A stretch of DNA of 64,000 bases. Source: Amycolatopsis sp. WQ 127309. Lineage in GTDB: Bacteria; Actinomycetota; Actinomycetes; Mycobacteriales; Pseudonocardiaceae. The DNA is taken from contig NZ_CP095481.1 of the NCBI RefSeq assembly GCF_023023025.1, positions 7,515,001-7,579,000 of the forward strand, in the 5' to 3' direction. The position numbers and the translations under genes are program-made. Shown here in pieces: positions 34,031 to 42,396 of the stretch (its first letter is position 1; the number at the start of each line of letters is the position of its first letter). A model generated the notes under the pieces. The model was not told where the DNA came from. It made no database searches and saw only the letters and a list, made by a program, of their open reading frames with translations.

Positions 34031-34747
34031 TCAGCGGGCCGGGGGAGCGACGGCGGCGTCGGGCCGGCCCGCGCGCCGCAACGCGTCGGCGACGAACCCG
34101 CTCGCTTTCAGCTCCTCGACGACGTCGTGCAGGAACGCGACGGTCTCGGGGCGGCGGTCCTTGCCCGTGCCGACGGCCTGCTCGATCCGCATGAACCGCT
34201 CGGGGACGACTCGGACGCCGGGGTGCGCGGCGGCGTAGGCGGTCATCGGCTGCCGGATGCCGGCCGCGGCTTCGAGGCCCTCGGTCTCGAACGTCGTGAC
34301 GCCTTCGTCGCCGCGCACGACGGTCGCGTGCTCCAGCGTGCGGGAGAGGAACAAGTCGTAGGCGGAGCCCTGCTTCACGCCGATCCGGACGTCCGGCCGG
34401 TCGACGTCGGCCGGGGTGGTGAGCGCCGAGCCGCGCGGCACCACGTACACGCCCTCGATGACGACGTACGGCGCGGTGAACGCGACCTCCGTCGCGCGGG
34501 CCGGGTCGATCGCCAGGAAGCAGAGGTCGGCGGCGCCGGAGGCCAAGGCGTCGAACGACTTCCGCGCCGCGTCGAAGCAGGCGAACTCCACCGGGACGGC
34601 CAGCCGCGCGGCGACCTCGCGCGCGATGTCGACCGTGACGCCGGTGGGCGCGTCCGGCGTGCCCTGGGCGAGCACGGCGTTGCCCAGGTTGATCGAGGCG
34701 CGCAGGACGCCGGTCGGGGCGAGGTCTCCGGCGATCGGCGTTCCCAT
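34031..34747 (-). CDS. Solute-binding protein (SBP family 3) without signal peptide
   Basis: 238 residues of the amino-acid-type periplasmic binding fold: GVLRASINLGNAVLAQG, TVDIAREVAARLAVPVEFAC, SGAADLCFLAIDPARATEVA, FTAPYVVIEGVYVV, and IGVKQGSAYDLFLSRTLEH. Canonical members are exported and pair with an ABC transporter, but this one has neither a signal peptide nor lipobox and has no permease or ATPase nearby. It may be a cytoplasmic sensor or enzyme-like relative. Few such proteins have known roles. Start ATG is followed by GTPIAGDLAPTGV. Confidence 0.75.
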   Translation of the reverse strand: MGTPIAGDLAPTGVLRASINLGNAVLAQGTPDAPTGVTVDIAREVAARLAVPVEFACFDAARKSFDALASGAADLCFLAIDPARATEVAFTAPYVVIEGVYVVPRGSALTTPADVDRPDVRIGVKQGSAYDLFLSRTLEHATVVRGDEGVTTFETEGLEAAAGIRQPMTAYAAAHPGVRVVPERFMRIEQAVGTGKDRRPETVAFLHDVVEELKASGFVADALRRAGRPDAAVAPPAR

Positions 34748-34871
34748 GGCCGGGACCCTAGCGGCGGGCCGGCTGAGATCCAGGTCACGTCCACCTCACT
34801 CGGCGCGACGCCGCCACGCCCGGCTGCCATCCTGTGCCGGCTGGGTCGAGCGTGGATGAGAGGAGCAGTCC

Positions 34872-35135
34872 GTGGGCATCATCGGCTGGATCGTGCTGGG
34901 GCTCATCGCCGGCGTGATCGCGAAGATCCTCATGCCGGGCAAGGACCCCGGCGGCTGCATCATCACGATCCTGCTCGGCGTCGGCGGCGCGTTCGTCGGC
35001 GGCTGGGTGGGCAAGACGCTCTTCCACACCGACCTCGGCACGTTCTTCGACCTGCGCACCTGGGGTCTCGCCGTGCTGGGCGCGCTGATCATCCTGGTCG
35101 GCTACCGCTTGATCTTCGGCAGCCGCCGAGACTGA
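34872..35135 (+). CDS. GlsB/YeaQ/YmgE family membrane protein
   Basis: 87 residues with three membrane helices (GIIGWIVLGLIAGVIAKILM; IITILLGVGGAFVGGWVG; WGLAVLGALIILVGYRL), the full length of this Gly-rich transglycosylase-associated family. The function is unknown but members are stress-induced in many bacteria. The GTG start follows GAGAGGAGCAG. Nothing links it to neighbours; it lies between an orphan binding protein and a lipase/esterase. Confidence 0.9.
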   Translation: MGIIGWIVLGLIAGVIAKILMPGKDPGGCIITILLGVGGAFVGGWVGKTLFHTDLGTFFDLRTWGLAVLGALIILVGYRLIFGSRRD

Positions 35136-35140
35136 GGTGC

Positions 35141-35170
35141 TTGACGCGCAAAGGTAACTCGCTTACCTTT
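35141..35170 (+). promoter_or_regulatory. Sigma70 promoter of a leaderless esterase mRNA with operator
   Basis: TTGACG (35141-35146) and TACCTT (35164-35169) are 17 bp apart. The inverted repeat AAAGGTAA / TTACCTTT (35150-35157 and 35163-35170) overlaps the -10 box. The predicted start site is at or next to the ATG at 35176, and there is no ribosome site, so the mRNA is probably leaderless. The repressor is unidentified. Confidence 0.65.
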
Positions 35171-35175
35171 TTGGG

Positions 35176-36099
35176 ATGACCACTTTTCCCTTTGCCGCGC
35201 GCCTGGGCGCCCGGCTGCTGCAGGCTTCGTTCTCGGTGATCGGCTCGGTGCCGAAGGAACTGCGGGACCGGCTGCGGGACCTCGGCCCCGGCATCGCCGA
35301 CCCCGCGGAGATCCGGGTGCCGACCCGGCACGGCGACGTCCGTTGCCTCGTCTACCGCCCGGCACCCGGGCCGGAGACGCCGCCGGTGTACGTCGAGTTC
35401 CACGGAGGCGCCTTCATCGTCCGCGCGCCGGAGCAGGACGATCACCTCTGCCGCTACGTCGCGGCCCGGACCGGTGCGGTGGTCGTCAACGTCGACTACG
35501 ACACGGCGCCCCGGGTGCGGTACCCGGTCGCCGAGGAGCAGGCCTACGACGTCGCCGCGTGGGTCGCCCGCCACGGCGCCGAGCACGGCTGGGACGGCGG
35601 GCGGCTCGCCGTCGGCGGGATGAGCGCGGGGGCCAAGCTCGCGGTGAACGTCTGCCAGCAGGCGCGGGACAGCGGTGCCTTCCGGCCGCTCGCCCTGGTG
35701 AGCGGCTACGGCGCGACGGACGTGACGGTGGCGCCGGGCGAGCGCACGTCGCCGGAGAAGCACCCGGCGGTCGCGCCCTGGTTGCTGAACCTGATGTACC
35801 GGACGTACTTCGCCGACGCCGGACGCCGGAGCGAGCCGCTCGCGTCACCCGCGCTCGACGACGACCTGGCCGGGTTCCCGCCGGCGCTGGTGATGACCGC
35901 GGAACTGGACACCATGGCGGCCGAGAGCGACCGGTTCGCGGCCCGGCTGGCGCGGGCCGGCGTCCCGGTGACGCACGAGCGGTTCGCGGGCGTCGACCAC
36001 GGGTTCACCCACGGCAAGCCGGTCGGCGTCGCGGTCGCCGCGCTCGACGCGGTGGCCGCGCACCTCACGAAGGCGTTCGCGATCGTTCGGGAAACGTGA
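35176..36099 (+). CDS. Alpha/beta hydrolase, hormone-sensitive-lipase-like
   Basis: 307 residues. The oxyanion motif is VYVEFHGGAFIVRAPEQDD (HGGA in place of HGGG). The nucleophile elbow is GMSAGAKL, which keeps Ser but differs from the usual GDSAGG. The acid and His are in TAELDTMAAE and GVDHGFTHG. These fit an esterase of the HSL group. No signal peptide; the protein is cytosolic. A leaderless promoter with an overlapping operator is directly upstream. The next gene overlaps its stop by 4 bp. Confidence 0.85.
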   Translation: MTTFPFAARLGARLLQASFSVIGSVPKELRDRLRDLGPGIADPAEIRVPTRHGDVRCLVYRPAPGPETPPVYVEFHGGAFIVRAPEQDDHLCRYVAARTGAVVVNVDYDTAPRVRYPVAEEQAYDVAAWVARHGAEHGWDGGRLAVGGMSAGAKLAVNVCQQARDSGAFRPLALVSGYGATDVTVAPGERTSPEKHPAVAPWLLNLMYRTYFADAGRRSEPLASPALDDDLAGFPPALVMTAELDTMAAESDRFAARLARAGVPVTHERFAGVDHGFTHGKPVGVAVAALDAVAAHLTKAFAIVRET

Positions 36100-36416
36100 A
36101 CCGGTGTGCGAGAGTGGCCGATGTGGACGAACCGACCGCGCGTGAACCGGCTTCGGTGGCCGACCTCGCCCAGGTGCGGGCGTGGACGGTCACCGCGTCG
36201 AAGGGCTGGTGGCTCACCGCCGAGCGCACCGTCGACGCGCACGGCCGGCGTTGGGTCGTCGGGCTGACCCCGACCGCCGGCGGGGCGACCGCGTTGATGC
36301 TCTGGTGCGACGACGTCGTGGTGTCCCACCGGCGCGGCCCCGAACGCGCGCTCTGCGGGCTGGCGGTGCGCTGGGTGACGAACCTCCTCGCGGGCCGGCC
36401 GTGGGACGCCGGGTGA
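36096..36416 (+). CDS. Small protein of unknown function
   Basis: 106 residues from a GTG that overlaps the previous stop; a later GTG at 36123 (DEPTAREPASVADLAQVRAW) is a possible start. The core is QVRAWTVTASKGWWLTAERT then GRRWVVGLTPTAGGATALML, hydrophilic with many Trp. No family was recognised. Translational coupling to the esterase is suggested by the overlap. Coding bias is strong at third positions, supporting reality. Confidence 0.55.
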   Translation: MNRCARVADVDEPTAREPASVADLAQVRAWTVTASKGWWLTAERTVDAHGRRWVVGLTPTAGGATALMLWCDDVVVSHRRGPERALCGLAVRWVTNLLAGRPWDAG

Positions 36417-36466
36417 TCCACTAGAGTGGGCGTCAGCCTGGGGGCCGCTACGCACGAGGAGAAACC

Positions 36467-36874
36467 GTGGCGACCACCACCACCACCACCGAAACACCGC
36501 ACTGGACGATCGGCACCGCCGGTGACATCGCCACCTTCACCCGGGTCCGGTCCGCGCCGGGAGACCCGCGCGTGTGGAGCGGCCGGGGGCTCGCGCTGCC
36601 GGAGGCCGATCTGCCCACCTTCGGGAAGGCGCTCGGCGAGGTCATGAAGCTGCCGGTCTACTGGTCGGCGCGGGCCCGCGCCGAGGATCGCTCGGCGGGC
36701 GAGCAGGACGTGTGGTCGGCGCCGCGGCACGACCCCGACGACGGTTTCGTGCACATCGCGGGTCCGTGCCACCTTCCGGCGGAGCAGCCCGAAGCGGCTT
36801 TCACCCTGAGCTTGGTGCACGTCCGCGGCCTGCGCGTCCGGATCGCGGCGTACCTGCGCGACCGGGAGCTGTGA
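36467..36874 (+). CDS. Hypothetical protein with Thr-rich start
   Basis: 135 residues. The GTG follows AGGAGAAACC. The opening is ATTTTTTETPHWTIGTAGDI, and the body runs through VWSGRGLALPEADLPTFGKA and SGEQDVWSAPRHDPDDGF-like stretches to a C-terminal strand and helix. I recognise no family or catalytic motif. It faces a small hydrophobic peptide gene on the other strand that begins transcription from a stress-type promoter. Confidence 0.6.
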   Translation: MATTTTTTETPHWTIGTAGDIATFTRVRSAPGDPRVWSGRGLALPEADLPTFGKALGEVMKLPVYWSARARAEDRSAGEQDVWSAPRHDPDDGFVHIAGPCHLPAEQPEAAFTLSLVHVRGLRVRIAAYLRDREL

Positions 36875-36875
36875 A

Positions 36876-37004
36876 CTAGAAGGCCTGCTTGGCGAGCAGC
36901 CGGAACATCAGCCCGCCGACGAGGAGCAGCAGGCCGAGCAGGAAGAGCACGCCGATGCCGAGGACCAGCCCGCTCGCGCCGAGGGTGATGCCGATGATGA
37001 CCAC
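36876..37004 (-). CDS. 42-residue hydrophobic membrane peptide
   Basis: The GTG start is preceded by GGAGAAGGAG. The product (VVIIGITLGASGLVLGIGVL, FLLGLLLLVGGLMFRLLAKQ, AF) is almost wholly a single or paired transmembrane helix with a short basic end. No family is recognised, though similar short stress peptides exist in actinobacteria. A GTTT-16-GGGTAG promoter lies about 50 nt upstream, matching that of the encapsulin operon. Confidence 0.6.
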   Translation of the reverse strand: MVIIGITLGASGLVLGIGVLFLLGLLLLVGGLMFRLLAKQAF

Positions 37005-37053
37005 GAACCGCTCCTTCTCCGCGGGACGCGTCCCGCGTCCGGCCGGAGGCTGG

Positions 37054-37079
37054 CTACCCTCGCCGTGACCCGGTAAAAC
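37054..37079 (-). promoter_or_regulatory. SigmaB/sigmaF-like promoter for the small membrane peptide
   Basis: On the minus strand GTTT and GGGTAG are exactly 16 bp apart. This matches the general-stress promoter of actinobacteria and has the same two boxes and spacing as the promoter before the hemerythrin-encapsulin operon. The predicted transcript starts about 40 nt upstream of the GTG. Confidence 0.6.
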
Positions 37080-37148
37080 CCGCGTCCCCCACACGGGTGA
37101 CGGCGATCGGTGATCCGGCGGGGTCCGGGGCTCGCTAGGCTCCCCGCC

Positions 37149-38279
37149 ATGCCGAAGCTGGGACGTCTCCGGAGCCGGTGGGCGGGGGTCTCGCTCGAGG
37201 TCCGGGACCGGGGCCTCGCGGTGGTCGTCACGGTCGCCGCGTTCGTGCCCGGGCTCGCCGTGCTCGGCGCCCAGTTCGGCGATCTGCCTCGGCACGACGG
37301 CGGGTTCCTCGCGGTCGTGCTGGTGCTCGGGCAGACGCTCCCGCTGGCCGTGCGGACCCGGTGGCCCGCCGCGGCGTTCGCGGTGACCGCGGCCGGTTTC
37401 GCCGCGCACGAGGTGCTCGCGTACCCCACCACCGTCGGCAGCCTCGCCCTGTACTTCGCGCTCTATTCCGCCGGAGCGCACGAAGAGCGGTTCCGCCGGG
37501 CGCTGGCCGCGACGGCGTCGGCCGGGTACGTCGCCTTCGCGGTCCTGCTGGCCCTTCGCGGGTCGCCGTCAGGGCTGCTCGACTACGTCGTCTACTTCGC
37601 GGTGCTGACGCTGTTCTGGCTGCTGGGCGCCCTGGTGCGGCAACGGCGGCGGCAGGAGGTGCAGCGGCGGCGGCTCACCGCCCGCGCCGCCGCGGCCGAG
37701 GAACGCGCCCGGCTGGCCCGCGAGCTGCACGACGTCGTCACCCACCACGTGACCGCCATGGTGGTGCAGGCCGACGCCGCCCGGTACCTGCCACCCGAGC
37801 GCGTCCCCGAAGTGCTCACCACCATCACCGGCTCCGGCCGCGACGCCCTGACCGAGCTGCGGTTCCTGCTGGGCGTCCTCGAAGCCACCGGCGCGCGCAC
37901 GCCGGGCCTGGGCGCGCTGCGCGCCCTCGTCGAGCAGCCGGGGCGGGTGGTCGAGCTCGTCGAAGAGGGCGAACGCCCGGCGCTGCCAGCCGAAACCGAG
38001 CTCACGGCGTACCGGATCGTGCAGGAAGCGCTGACCAACGCGGCCAAGTACGCCGCCGGCCGGCCCGCGGCGGTGCGCGTCGGCTACCGCGCCGACCTCC
38101 TCGAAATCGAGGTGACCACCGAAGGCCCGGCGACGGCGGCCGGCGCCCTCGGGTCCGGCGGCCGCGGGCTGGCCGGGCTGCGGGACCGCGTCGACGCGCT
38201 CGGCGGCCGGTTCACCGCGGGCCCGTCGGGGGACGGGTTCGTGGTCAGTGCCCGGATTCCGACGAGGAGCAACGGATGA
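37149..38279 (+). CDS. NarL-type sensor histidine kinase
   Basis: 376 residues. The N-terminal half has about five membrane helices and no large extracellular domain, so it senses the membrane. The dimerisation and phosphoacceptor box is ARLARELHDVVTHHVTAMVV near residue 195, and the ATP-binding N-box is YRIVQEALTNAAKYA near residue 300, with GSGGRGLAGLRDR as G-box. These are HisKA_3-type features. The stop overlaps the ATG of the response regulator, so they form a two-component pair. Confidence 0.92.
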   Translation: MPKLGRLRSRWAGVSLEVRDRGLAVVVTVAAFVPGLAVLGAQFGDLPRHDGGFLAVVLVLGQTLPLAVRTRWPAAAFAVTAAGFAAHEVLAYPTTVGSLALYFALYSAGAHEERFRRALAATASAGYVAFAVLLALRGSPSGLLDYVVYFAVLTLFWLLGALVRQRRRQEVQRRRLTARAAAAEERARLARELHDVVTHHVTAMVVQADAARYLPPERVPEVLTTITGSGRDALTELRFLLGVLEATGARTPGLGALRALVEQPGRVVELVEEGERPALPAETELTAYRIVQEALTNAAKYAAGRPAAVRVGYRADLLEIEVTTEGPATAAGALGSGGRGLAGLRDRVDALGGRFTAGPSGDGFVVSARIPTRSNG

Positions 38280-38950
38280 CCGACGATCCGATCCGCGTCC
38301 TGATCTGCGAGGACCAGGAGCTCATCCGGGCGGGGTACGTGACGGTGCTCGGCGCCCAGCCGGACCTCGACGTCGTGGGCCAGGCCGCCAACGGCCACGA
38401 GGCGCTCGCCGAGTTCGACCGGCTGCGCCCGGACGTCGTCGTGATGGACATCCAGATGCCGCTGCTGGACGGGATCGAGGTGACCCGCCGCATCGCCGGC
38501 CCCGAGGCGGCCGACCCGGCGAAGGTCCTGGTGGTCACCACGTTCAACGTCGACCGGTACGTCTACGACGCCCTGCGCGCCGGGGCGAGCGGGTTCCTGC
38601 TCAAGGACGCGCCGCTGGACGAGCTCGTCGAGGGCGTCCGCACGATCGCCCGCGGCGAGTCGCTGCTCGCGCCTTCGGTGACCCGGACGCTGATCGGCCG
38701 TTACGCCGACCGCATCCGCCCGGCCGCTCCTGCCGGCGGCCCCCTGGACGGGCTCGCCCGACGGGAGCTGGAGGTGCTGAAGCTGATCGCCGGCGGCCTG
38801 TCGAACGCCGAGATCGCGGCCGAGCTGGTGCTGAGCGTGGAGACGGTGAAGACGTACGTCTCGCGGATCCTGACCAAGCTGGACCTGCGGGACCGGGTGC
38901 AGGCCGTGGTGCTGGCCTACCGGACCGGGCTGGTCAGCGCCGAGGGATGA
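38276..38950 (+). CDS. NarL/FixJ-type response regulator
   Basis: 224 residues. The receiver has ICEDQE near residue 10, the phosphoacceptor Asp in VVVMDIQMPLLDG near residue 56 and the Lys in SGFLLKDAPLD. The LuxR-type helix-turn-helix is LARRELEVLKLIAGGLSNAE then IAAELVLSVETVKTYVSRIL. It is the partner of the overlapping histidine kinase. Its targets are not evident; the convergent CPBP protease overlaps its end by 17 bp. Confidence 0.93.
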   Translation: MTDDPIRVLICEDQELIRAGYVTVLGAQPDLDVVGQAANGHEALAEFDRLRPDVVVMDIQMPLLDGIEVTRRIAGPEAADPAKVLVVTTFNVDRYVYDALRAGASGFLLKDAPLDELVEGVRTIARGESLLAPSVTRTLIGRYADRIRPAAPAGGPLDGLARRELEVLKLIAGGLSNAEIAAELVLSVETVKTYVSRILTKLDLRDRVQAVVLAYRTGLVSAEG

Positions 38951-39755
38951 GCTTCGCGCGGCGGAGCAGCAGCACCGTCGGCACCAGGCAGCACAGCAGC
39001 GCGAACAGGCCGGCCTCCGGGCCGAACGAGCCGCCGGTGAGCGCGGCCGGTCCGGAAAGGACGGTGCGCAGCAGGCCGGGTTCGCTGTCGGCGCCGGAGA
39101 CCGCGGTGCCGAACACGCCGCCCTGCAGCCAGTTCCAGGCGAAGTGCAGGCCGATCGGCAGCCACAGCGACCGCGTGGCGGTGTAGGCGACGGCCAGCAT
39201 CGTGCCGCCCTCGACGGCGATGGCGAGGGTGCCCCAGAGCGTGGCGTTGCCGTTGATCAGGTGCGTCAGGCCGAACAGCAGCGACGAGACCACGATCGCG
39301 ATGACGCTGCCCGCGCGCTGCTCCAGGATGCGGTGGAGCACCCCGCGGAACAGCAGTTCCTCGGTGACCGCGACGGAAGCCATCGAGCCGGCCACACCCA
39401 GGCAGGCCCAGAACGAGCCGCCGCTGATGTCGGCGTGGGTGAACACGATCGAGAGCAGCATGGTCGCGACGAAGGCGGCGCCGCCGATGAGCGCGCCGCG
39501 CCCGAGCCCGCCCCAGCGCCCGGCGGTGGCCAGTTCGGTGATCTCGTCCCGGTTCTCGACCCGCCGGGCCACCCATTTGTAGGCGAAGACGGCGCCGGCG
39601 GCCGCGCCGGCCCCGACCAGGAGGCGCAGGACCGGCACGCCCGCCACGAGCGCGTCCAGCCCGCGGGCCGCGATCAGCAGGACGGCGGTGGCGAGGAGCA
39701 GGACGGGGAACCGGAAGCGCCGCAGCCGGGGCTTCCGCTCGGTGGGGGTGGTCAT
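38934..39755 (-). CDS. CPBP family intramembrane metalloprotease
   Basis: 273 residues with about eight membrane helices. The conserved motifs are VTEELLFRGVLHRILEQ (EExxxR), SLLFGLTHLINGN (FxxxH) and IGLHFAWNWLQ (HxxxN). These are the catalytic residues of CAAX/bacteriocin-processing (CPBP) proteases, which cleave within the membrane. The substrate is unknown; homologs handle bacteriocin self-immunity or membrane-protein processing. The only nearby small peptide gene is the 42-residue one about 2 kb away. Confidence 0.88.
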   Translation of the reverse strand: MTTPTERKPRLRRFRFPVLLLATAVLLIAARGLDALVAGVPVLRLLVGAGAAAGAVFAYKWVARRVENRDEITELATAGRWGGLGRGALIGGAAFVATMLLSIVFTHADISGGSFWACLGVAGSMASVAVTEELLFRGVLHRILEQRAGSVIAIVVSSLLFGLTHLINGNATLWGTLAIAVEGGTMLAVAYTATRSLWLPIGLHFAWNWLQGGVFGTAVSGADSEPGLLRTVLSGPAALTGGSFGPEAGLFALLCCLVPTVLLLRRAKLIPRR

Positions 39756-39866
39756 CGGGGTTCCTCTCGCCGGACGTCTTTGTGGAGTGCGGCGAGATTA
39801 CGAGCGCGTTGGCCGGTGCCACATCACTCCGTGACGGACATCCGGTGTAGCTCTCGAGAGGGACAA

Positions 39867-40625
39867 TCAGGCGGTGAACCCGCCGTCCACCGGGAGGACG
39901 ACGCCGCTGAGGTGGCTCGCCCGGTCGCTGAGCAGGAAGGCCGCGGTGGCGCCCGCTTCGGCTCCGGTGCCGGCCTTCCGCAACGGCGTCGCGGCGATGC
40001 GTGCTTCCACGCCGCCGGGGATGGTGCGGCGCAGCTCGTCGAGCATCGGGGACTCCGTCGGGCCGGGGGCGATCACGTTCACGCGGATGCCGAGCGGGCC
40101 GAAGTCGTGCGCGGCGGTGCGGGTCAGGCCGATGACCGCGTGCTTGGTGGCCTGGTAGGCGCCCATGCCGGAGCTGCCGCGCAGGCCGCCGATGCTGCTC
40201 ACGTTGACGATCGCCCCGAACCCCTGCGCCTCCATCACCCGCACCTCTTCGCGCAGGCACAACCACGTGCCCTTGACGTTCACCGCCATGATCCGGTCGA
40301 AGTCCGCCTCGGACACCGCGTCGAGCCGGCCGCCTTGGCCCATCGCGGCGTTGTTGTACGCGCCGTCGAGCCGGCCGAACCGGGCGATCGTCGCGTCGAC
40401 GAAGGCCGCGACGCTGTCGGCGTCCGCGACGTCTCCCGTCGTGTACGCGACGTCGTGGCCCGCCGCGTCGAGGGTTTTCGCCAGCGCCGCAAGGGGTTCC
40501 TCGGTGCGGGCGACGAGCATCACCGACGCGCCGTCTTCGGCGAAGACGCGGGCGGCCTCCGCGCCGATGCCCGAGCTGGCGCCGACGACGAGGACGACCT
40601 TGTCCGCGAGCAGGGGGGTGCTCAT
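39867..40625 (-). CDS. Short-chain dehydrogenase/reductase
   Basis: 252 residues of classical SDR. The cofactor motif is VVGASSGIGAEAARVF, the NNAA motif is AYNNAAMGQGG, and the active site is VNVSSIGGLRGSSGMGAYQATKHA (Ser, Tyr, Lys). The C terminus has the usual VDGGFTA end. The ATG is preceded by AAGGAG and overlaps the stop of the BKACE gene (ATGA). It is the last gene of the six-gene catabolic operon and probably oxidises an alcohol intermediate with NAD(P). Confidence 0.9.
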   Translation of the reverse strand: MSTPLLADKVVLVVGASSGIGAEAARVFAEDGASVMLVARTEEPLAALAKTLDAAGHDVAYTTGDVADADSVAAFVDATIARFGRLDGAYNNAAMGQGGRLDAVSEADFDRIMAVNVKGTWLCLREEVRVMEAQGFGAIVNVSSIGGLRGSSGMGAYQATKHAVIGLTRTAAHDFGPLGIRVNVIAPGPTESPMLDELRRTIPGGVEARIAATPLRKAGTGAEAGATAAFLLSDRASHLSGVVLPVDGGFTA

Positions 40626-41551
40626 GCGTTCTCCTTGGTAGCACCGCGAAGCGCGAGCATCGCCCGCGCCTCGTCCGGGGTGGCGATCTGCTTGCCCATG
40701 TCCTCGACGACGGCGCGGATCTTCCGCACCTGCTGGGCGTTGCTCTCCGCGAGCTCGCCCTTGCCGATCCACAGGCTGTCTTCGAGGCCCACGCGCACGT
40801 GCCCGCCGAGCCACGCGCTGTGCGTGCCGAACGCCAGCTGGTCGCGTCCGGCCGCGAACGCGGAGAACTGGTAGTCGTCACCGAAGAGCTTGTCGGCGAT
40901 CCGCACCATGTGCTCCAGGTTCGCGTGGTCGGCGCCGATGCCGCCGAGGACGCCGAACACGCCCTGGATCAGCAGCGGCGGCTTCGCCAGGCCCCGCTCG
41001 GCGAAGTGGGCGAGCGAGTACAGGTGCCCGATGTCGTAACACTCGTACTCGAACCGGGTGCCGGCCGCGCCGAGCGTGCGCAGGGTGTGCTCGATCTTGT
41101 CGAAGGTGTTCACGAACGGGTGGGAGTAGGTGTTGAGCACGTAGGGCTTCTCCCAGTCGTGCTTCCACTCGGTGACCTTGTCGGCGATGCCCGAGTAGAC
41201 GAAGTTCATCGACCCCATGTTCAGCGACGCGAGCTCGGGCCGCACGTGGTGGGCCGCCGCGAGCCGCTGGTCCATGGTCATCGACGACGCACCGCCGGTG
41301 GTGATGTTGATGACGGCGTCGGTCTCGGCGATGATCGGCTCGAGGATCTCGTCGAAGACCGCCGGTTCGAACGCGGGCCGCCCGTCGGGGTGCCGGGCGT
41401 GCAGGTGCACGACGGCCGACCCGGCGGCGATCGCCTCCAGGGCCGCCTTGCTCACCTCGGCGGCCGACAGCGGCAGGTAGGGGCTCTGGGACGGGATGTT
41501 CACCGACCCCGTGATCGCGGTCGTGATGATGACCTTTTCGGCTGCGCGCAT
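40622..41551 (-). CDS. BKACE (3-keto-5-aminohexanoate cleavage) family enzyme
   Basis: 309 residues of the beta-keto acid cleavage family, a TIM barrel with Zn. The first His pair is in VVHLHARHPDGRP near residue 49, and later signatures are TTGGASSMTMDQRLAA, SLNMGSMNFV and HYSLAH-like SLAHFAERGLAKPPLLIQGV. These enzymes transfer or cleave with acetyl-CoA to give acetoacetate-type and acyl-CoA products. It is embedded in a run with aldolase, cupin, LLM and SDR genes, suggesting it acts late in a catabolic path. Overlaps both neighbours by 1-4 bp. Confidence 0.88.
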   Translation of the reverse strand: MRAAEKVIITTAITGSVNIPSQSPYLPLSAAEVSKAALEAIAAGSAVVHLHARHPDGRPAFEPAVFDEILEPIIAETDAVINITTGGASSMTMDQRLAAAHHVRPELASLNMGSMNFVYSGIADKVTEWKHDWEKPYVLNTYSHPFVNTFDKIEHTLRTLGAAGTRFEYECYDIGHLYSLAHFAERGLAKPPLLIQGVFGVLGGIGADHANLEHMVRIADKLFGDDYQFSAFAAGRDQLAFGTHSAWLGGHVRVGLEDSLWIGKGELAESNAQQVRKIRAVVEDMGKQIATPDEARAMLALRGATKENA

Positions 41552-42396
41552 CAGTTCTCCTGTTCGGCGAGGGCTCGGTAAGCGTCGAGTTTGGCGTCGT
41601 CCAGCGGGCCGACCAGGGTGACGGCGACCTGCGTCGCGCCCGCGTCGTACTGCTGCCGCAACGACTCGCGCACCTGGTCCGGCGTGCCGTACGCGACGAG
41701 CGCGTCGACCAGCCGGTCGGACCCCGGTGGCGCGAGGTCGGCGTCGGTGAAGCCGAGCCGCGTCAGCTTGGCGAGCTGGTGCGGCAGCGTCAGGTAGTAG
41801 GCGAGGCGCTCGCGGGCGACGTCGCGAGCCGCCGCCCGCGTCCGGCCCACCACCGCCCACTGGACGACCGAGAGGAACAGGTCCGGCCCGATCGTCTCGC
41901 GCGCCCAGCGCGTGTGCTCGGGCGTGACGAGGAAGGTGAGCAGCCCGTCGGCGCGCTCGGCGGCCAGCCGGGTGATCCCTTCCGAGTACGCGCCGAGCAC
42001 CCGCGGCACGGCCCTCGGCAGGGTCGCCTCGACGCCGTCGAGGTAGTCCCGCAGGAACGGCAGCGGTCCGACCCCGCGTTCGCGGACCGCCCCGCTCACC
42101 CCGAGCCCGAGCACGTACCGGCCGGGAAAGCCCGCGGCGAGGTCCCGCGCCGCGGAGGCCGCCGACTTCGGCACGCGTTCGAGCGCGCGGGCGACGCCGT
42201 TGCCGACGATCAGCCGCTCCGTGGACTGCAGCACGAGGGCCGCGGTCGTGAAGGCTTCACGCCCGGCGACCTCCGGGATCCAGACCATCCGGTGCCCGGC
42301 TTCTTCGAGCGCGTGGACGAACTTGATCGCACCCTCGTGGTCGAGGTCGTCCAGCTCGGCGATCGACAACGCGGTGCGCGGCAGGGAAAGGGTCAT
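41551..42396 (-). CDS. LLM-class oxidoreductase, probably F420-dependent
   Basis: 281 residues in the luciferase-like fold of the TIGR03620 group: HRMVWIPEVAGREAFTTAAL, LIVGNGVARALERVPKSAAS, LAAGFPGRYVLGLGVSGAV, and GTPDQVRESLRQQYDAGATQ at the end. Its length and motifs match F420-linked members rather than DszA. It lies in a chain of overlapping genes, 1 bp from BKACE and 4 bp from the aldolase, and should reduce or oxidise the pathway substrate. It differs from the larger LLM enzymes encoded earlier in the window. Confidence 0.85.
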   Translation of the reverse strand: MTLSLPRTALSIAELDDLDHEGAIKFVHALEEAGHRMVWIPEVAGREAFTTAALVLQSTERLIVGNGVARALERVPKSAASAARDLAAGFPGRYVLGLGVSGAVRERGVGPLPFLRDYLDGVEATLPRAVPRVLGAYSEGITRLAAERADGLLTFLVTPEHTRWARETIGPDLFLSVVQWAVVGRTRAAARDVARERLAYYLTLPHQLAKLTRLGFTDADLAPPGSDRLVDALVAYGTPDQVRESLRQQYDAGATQVAVTLVGPLDDAKLDAYRALAEQEN

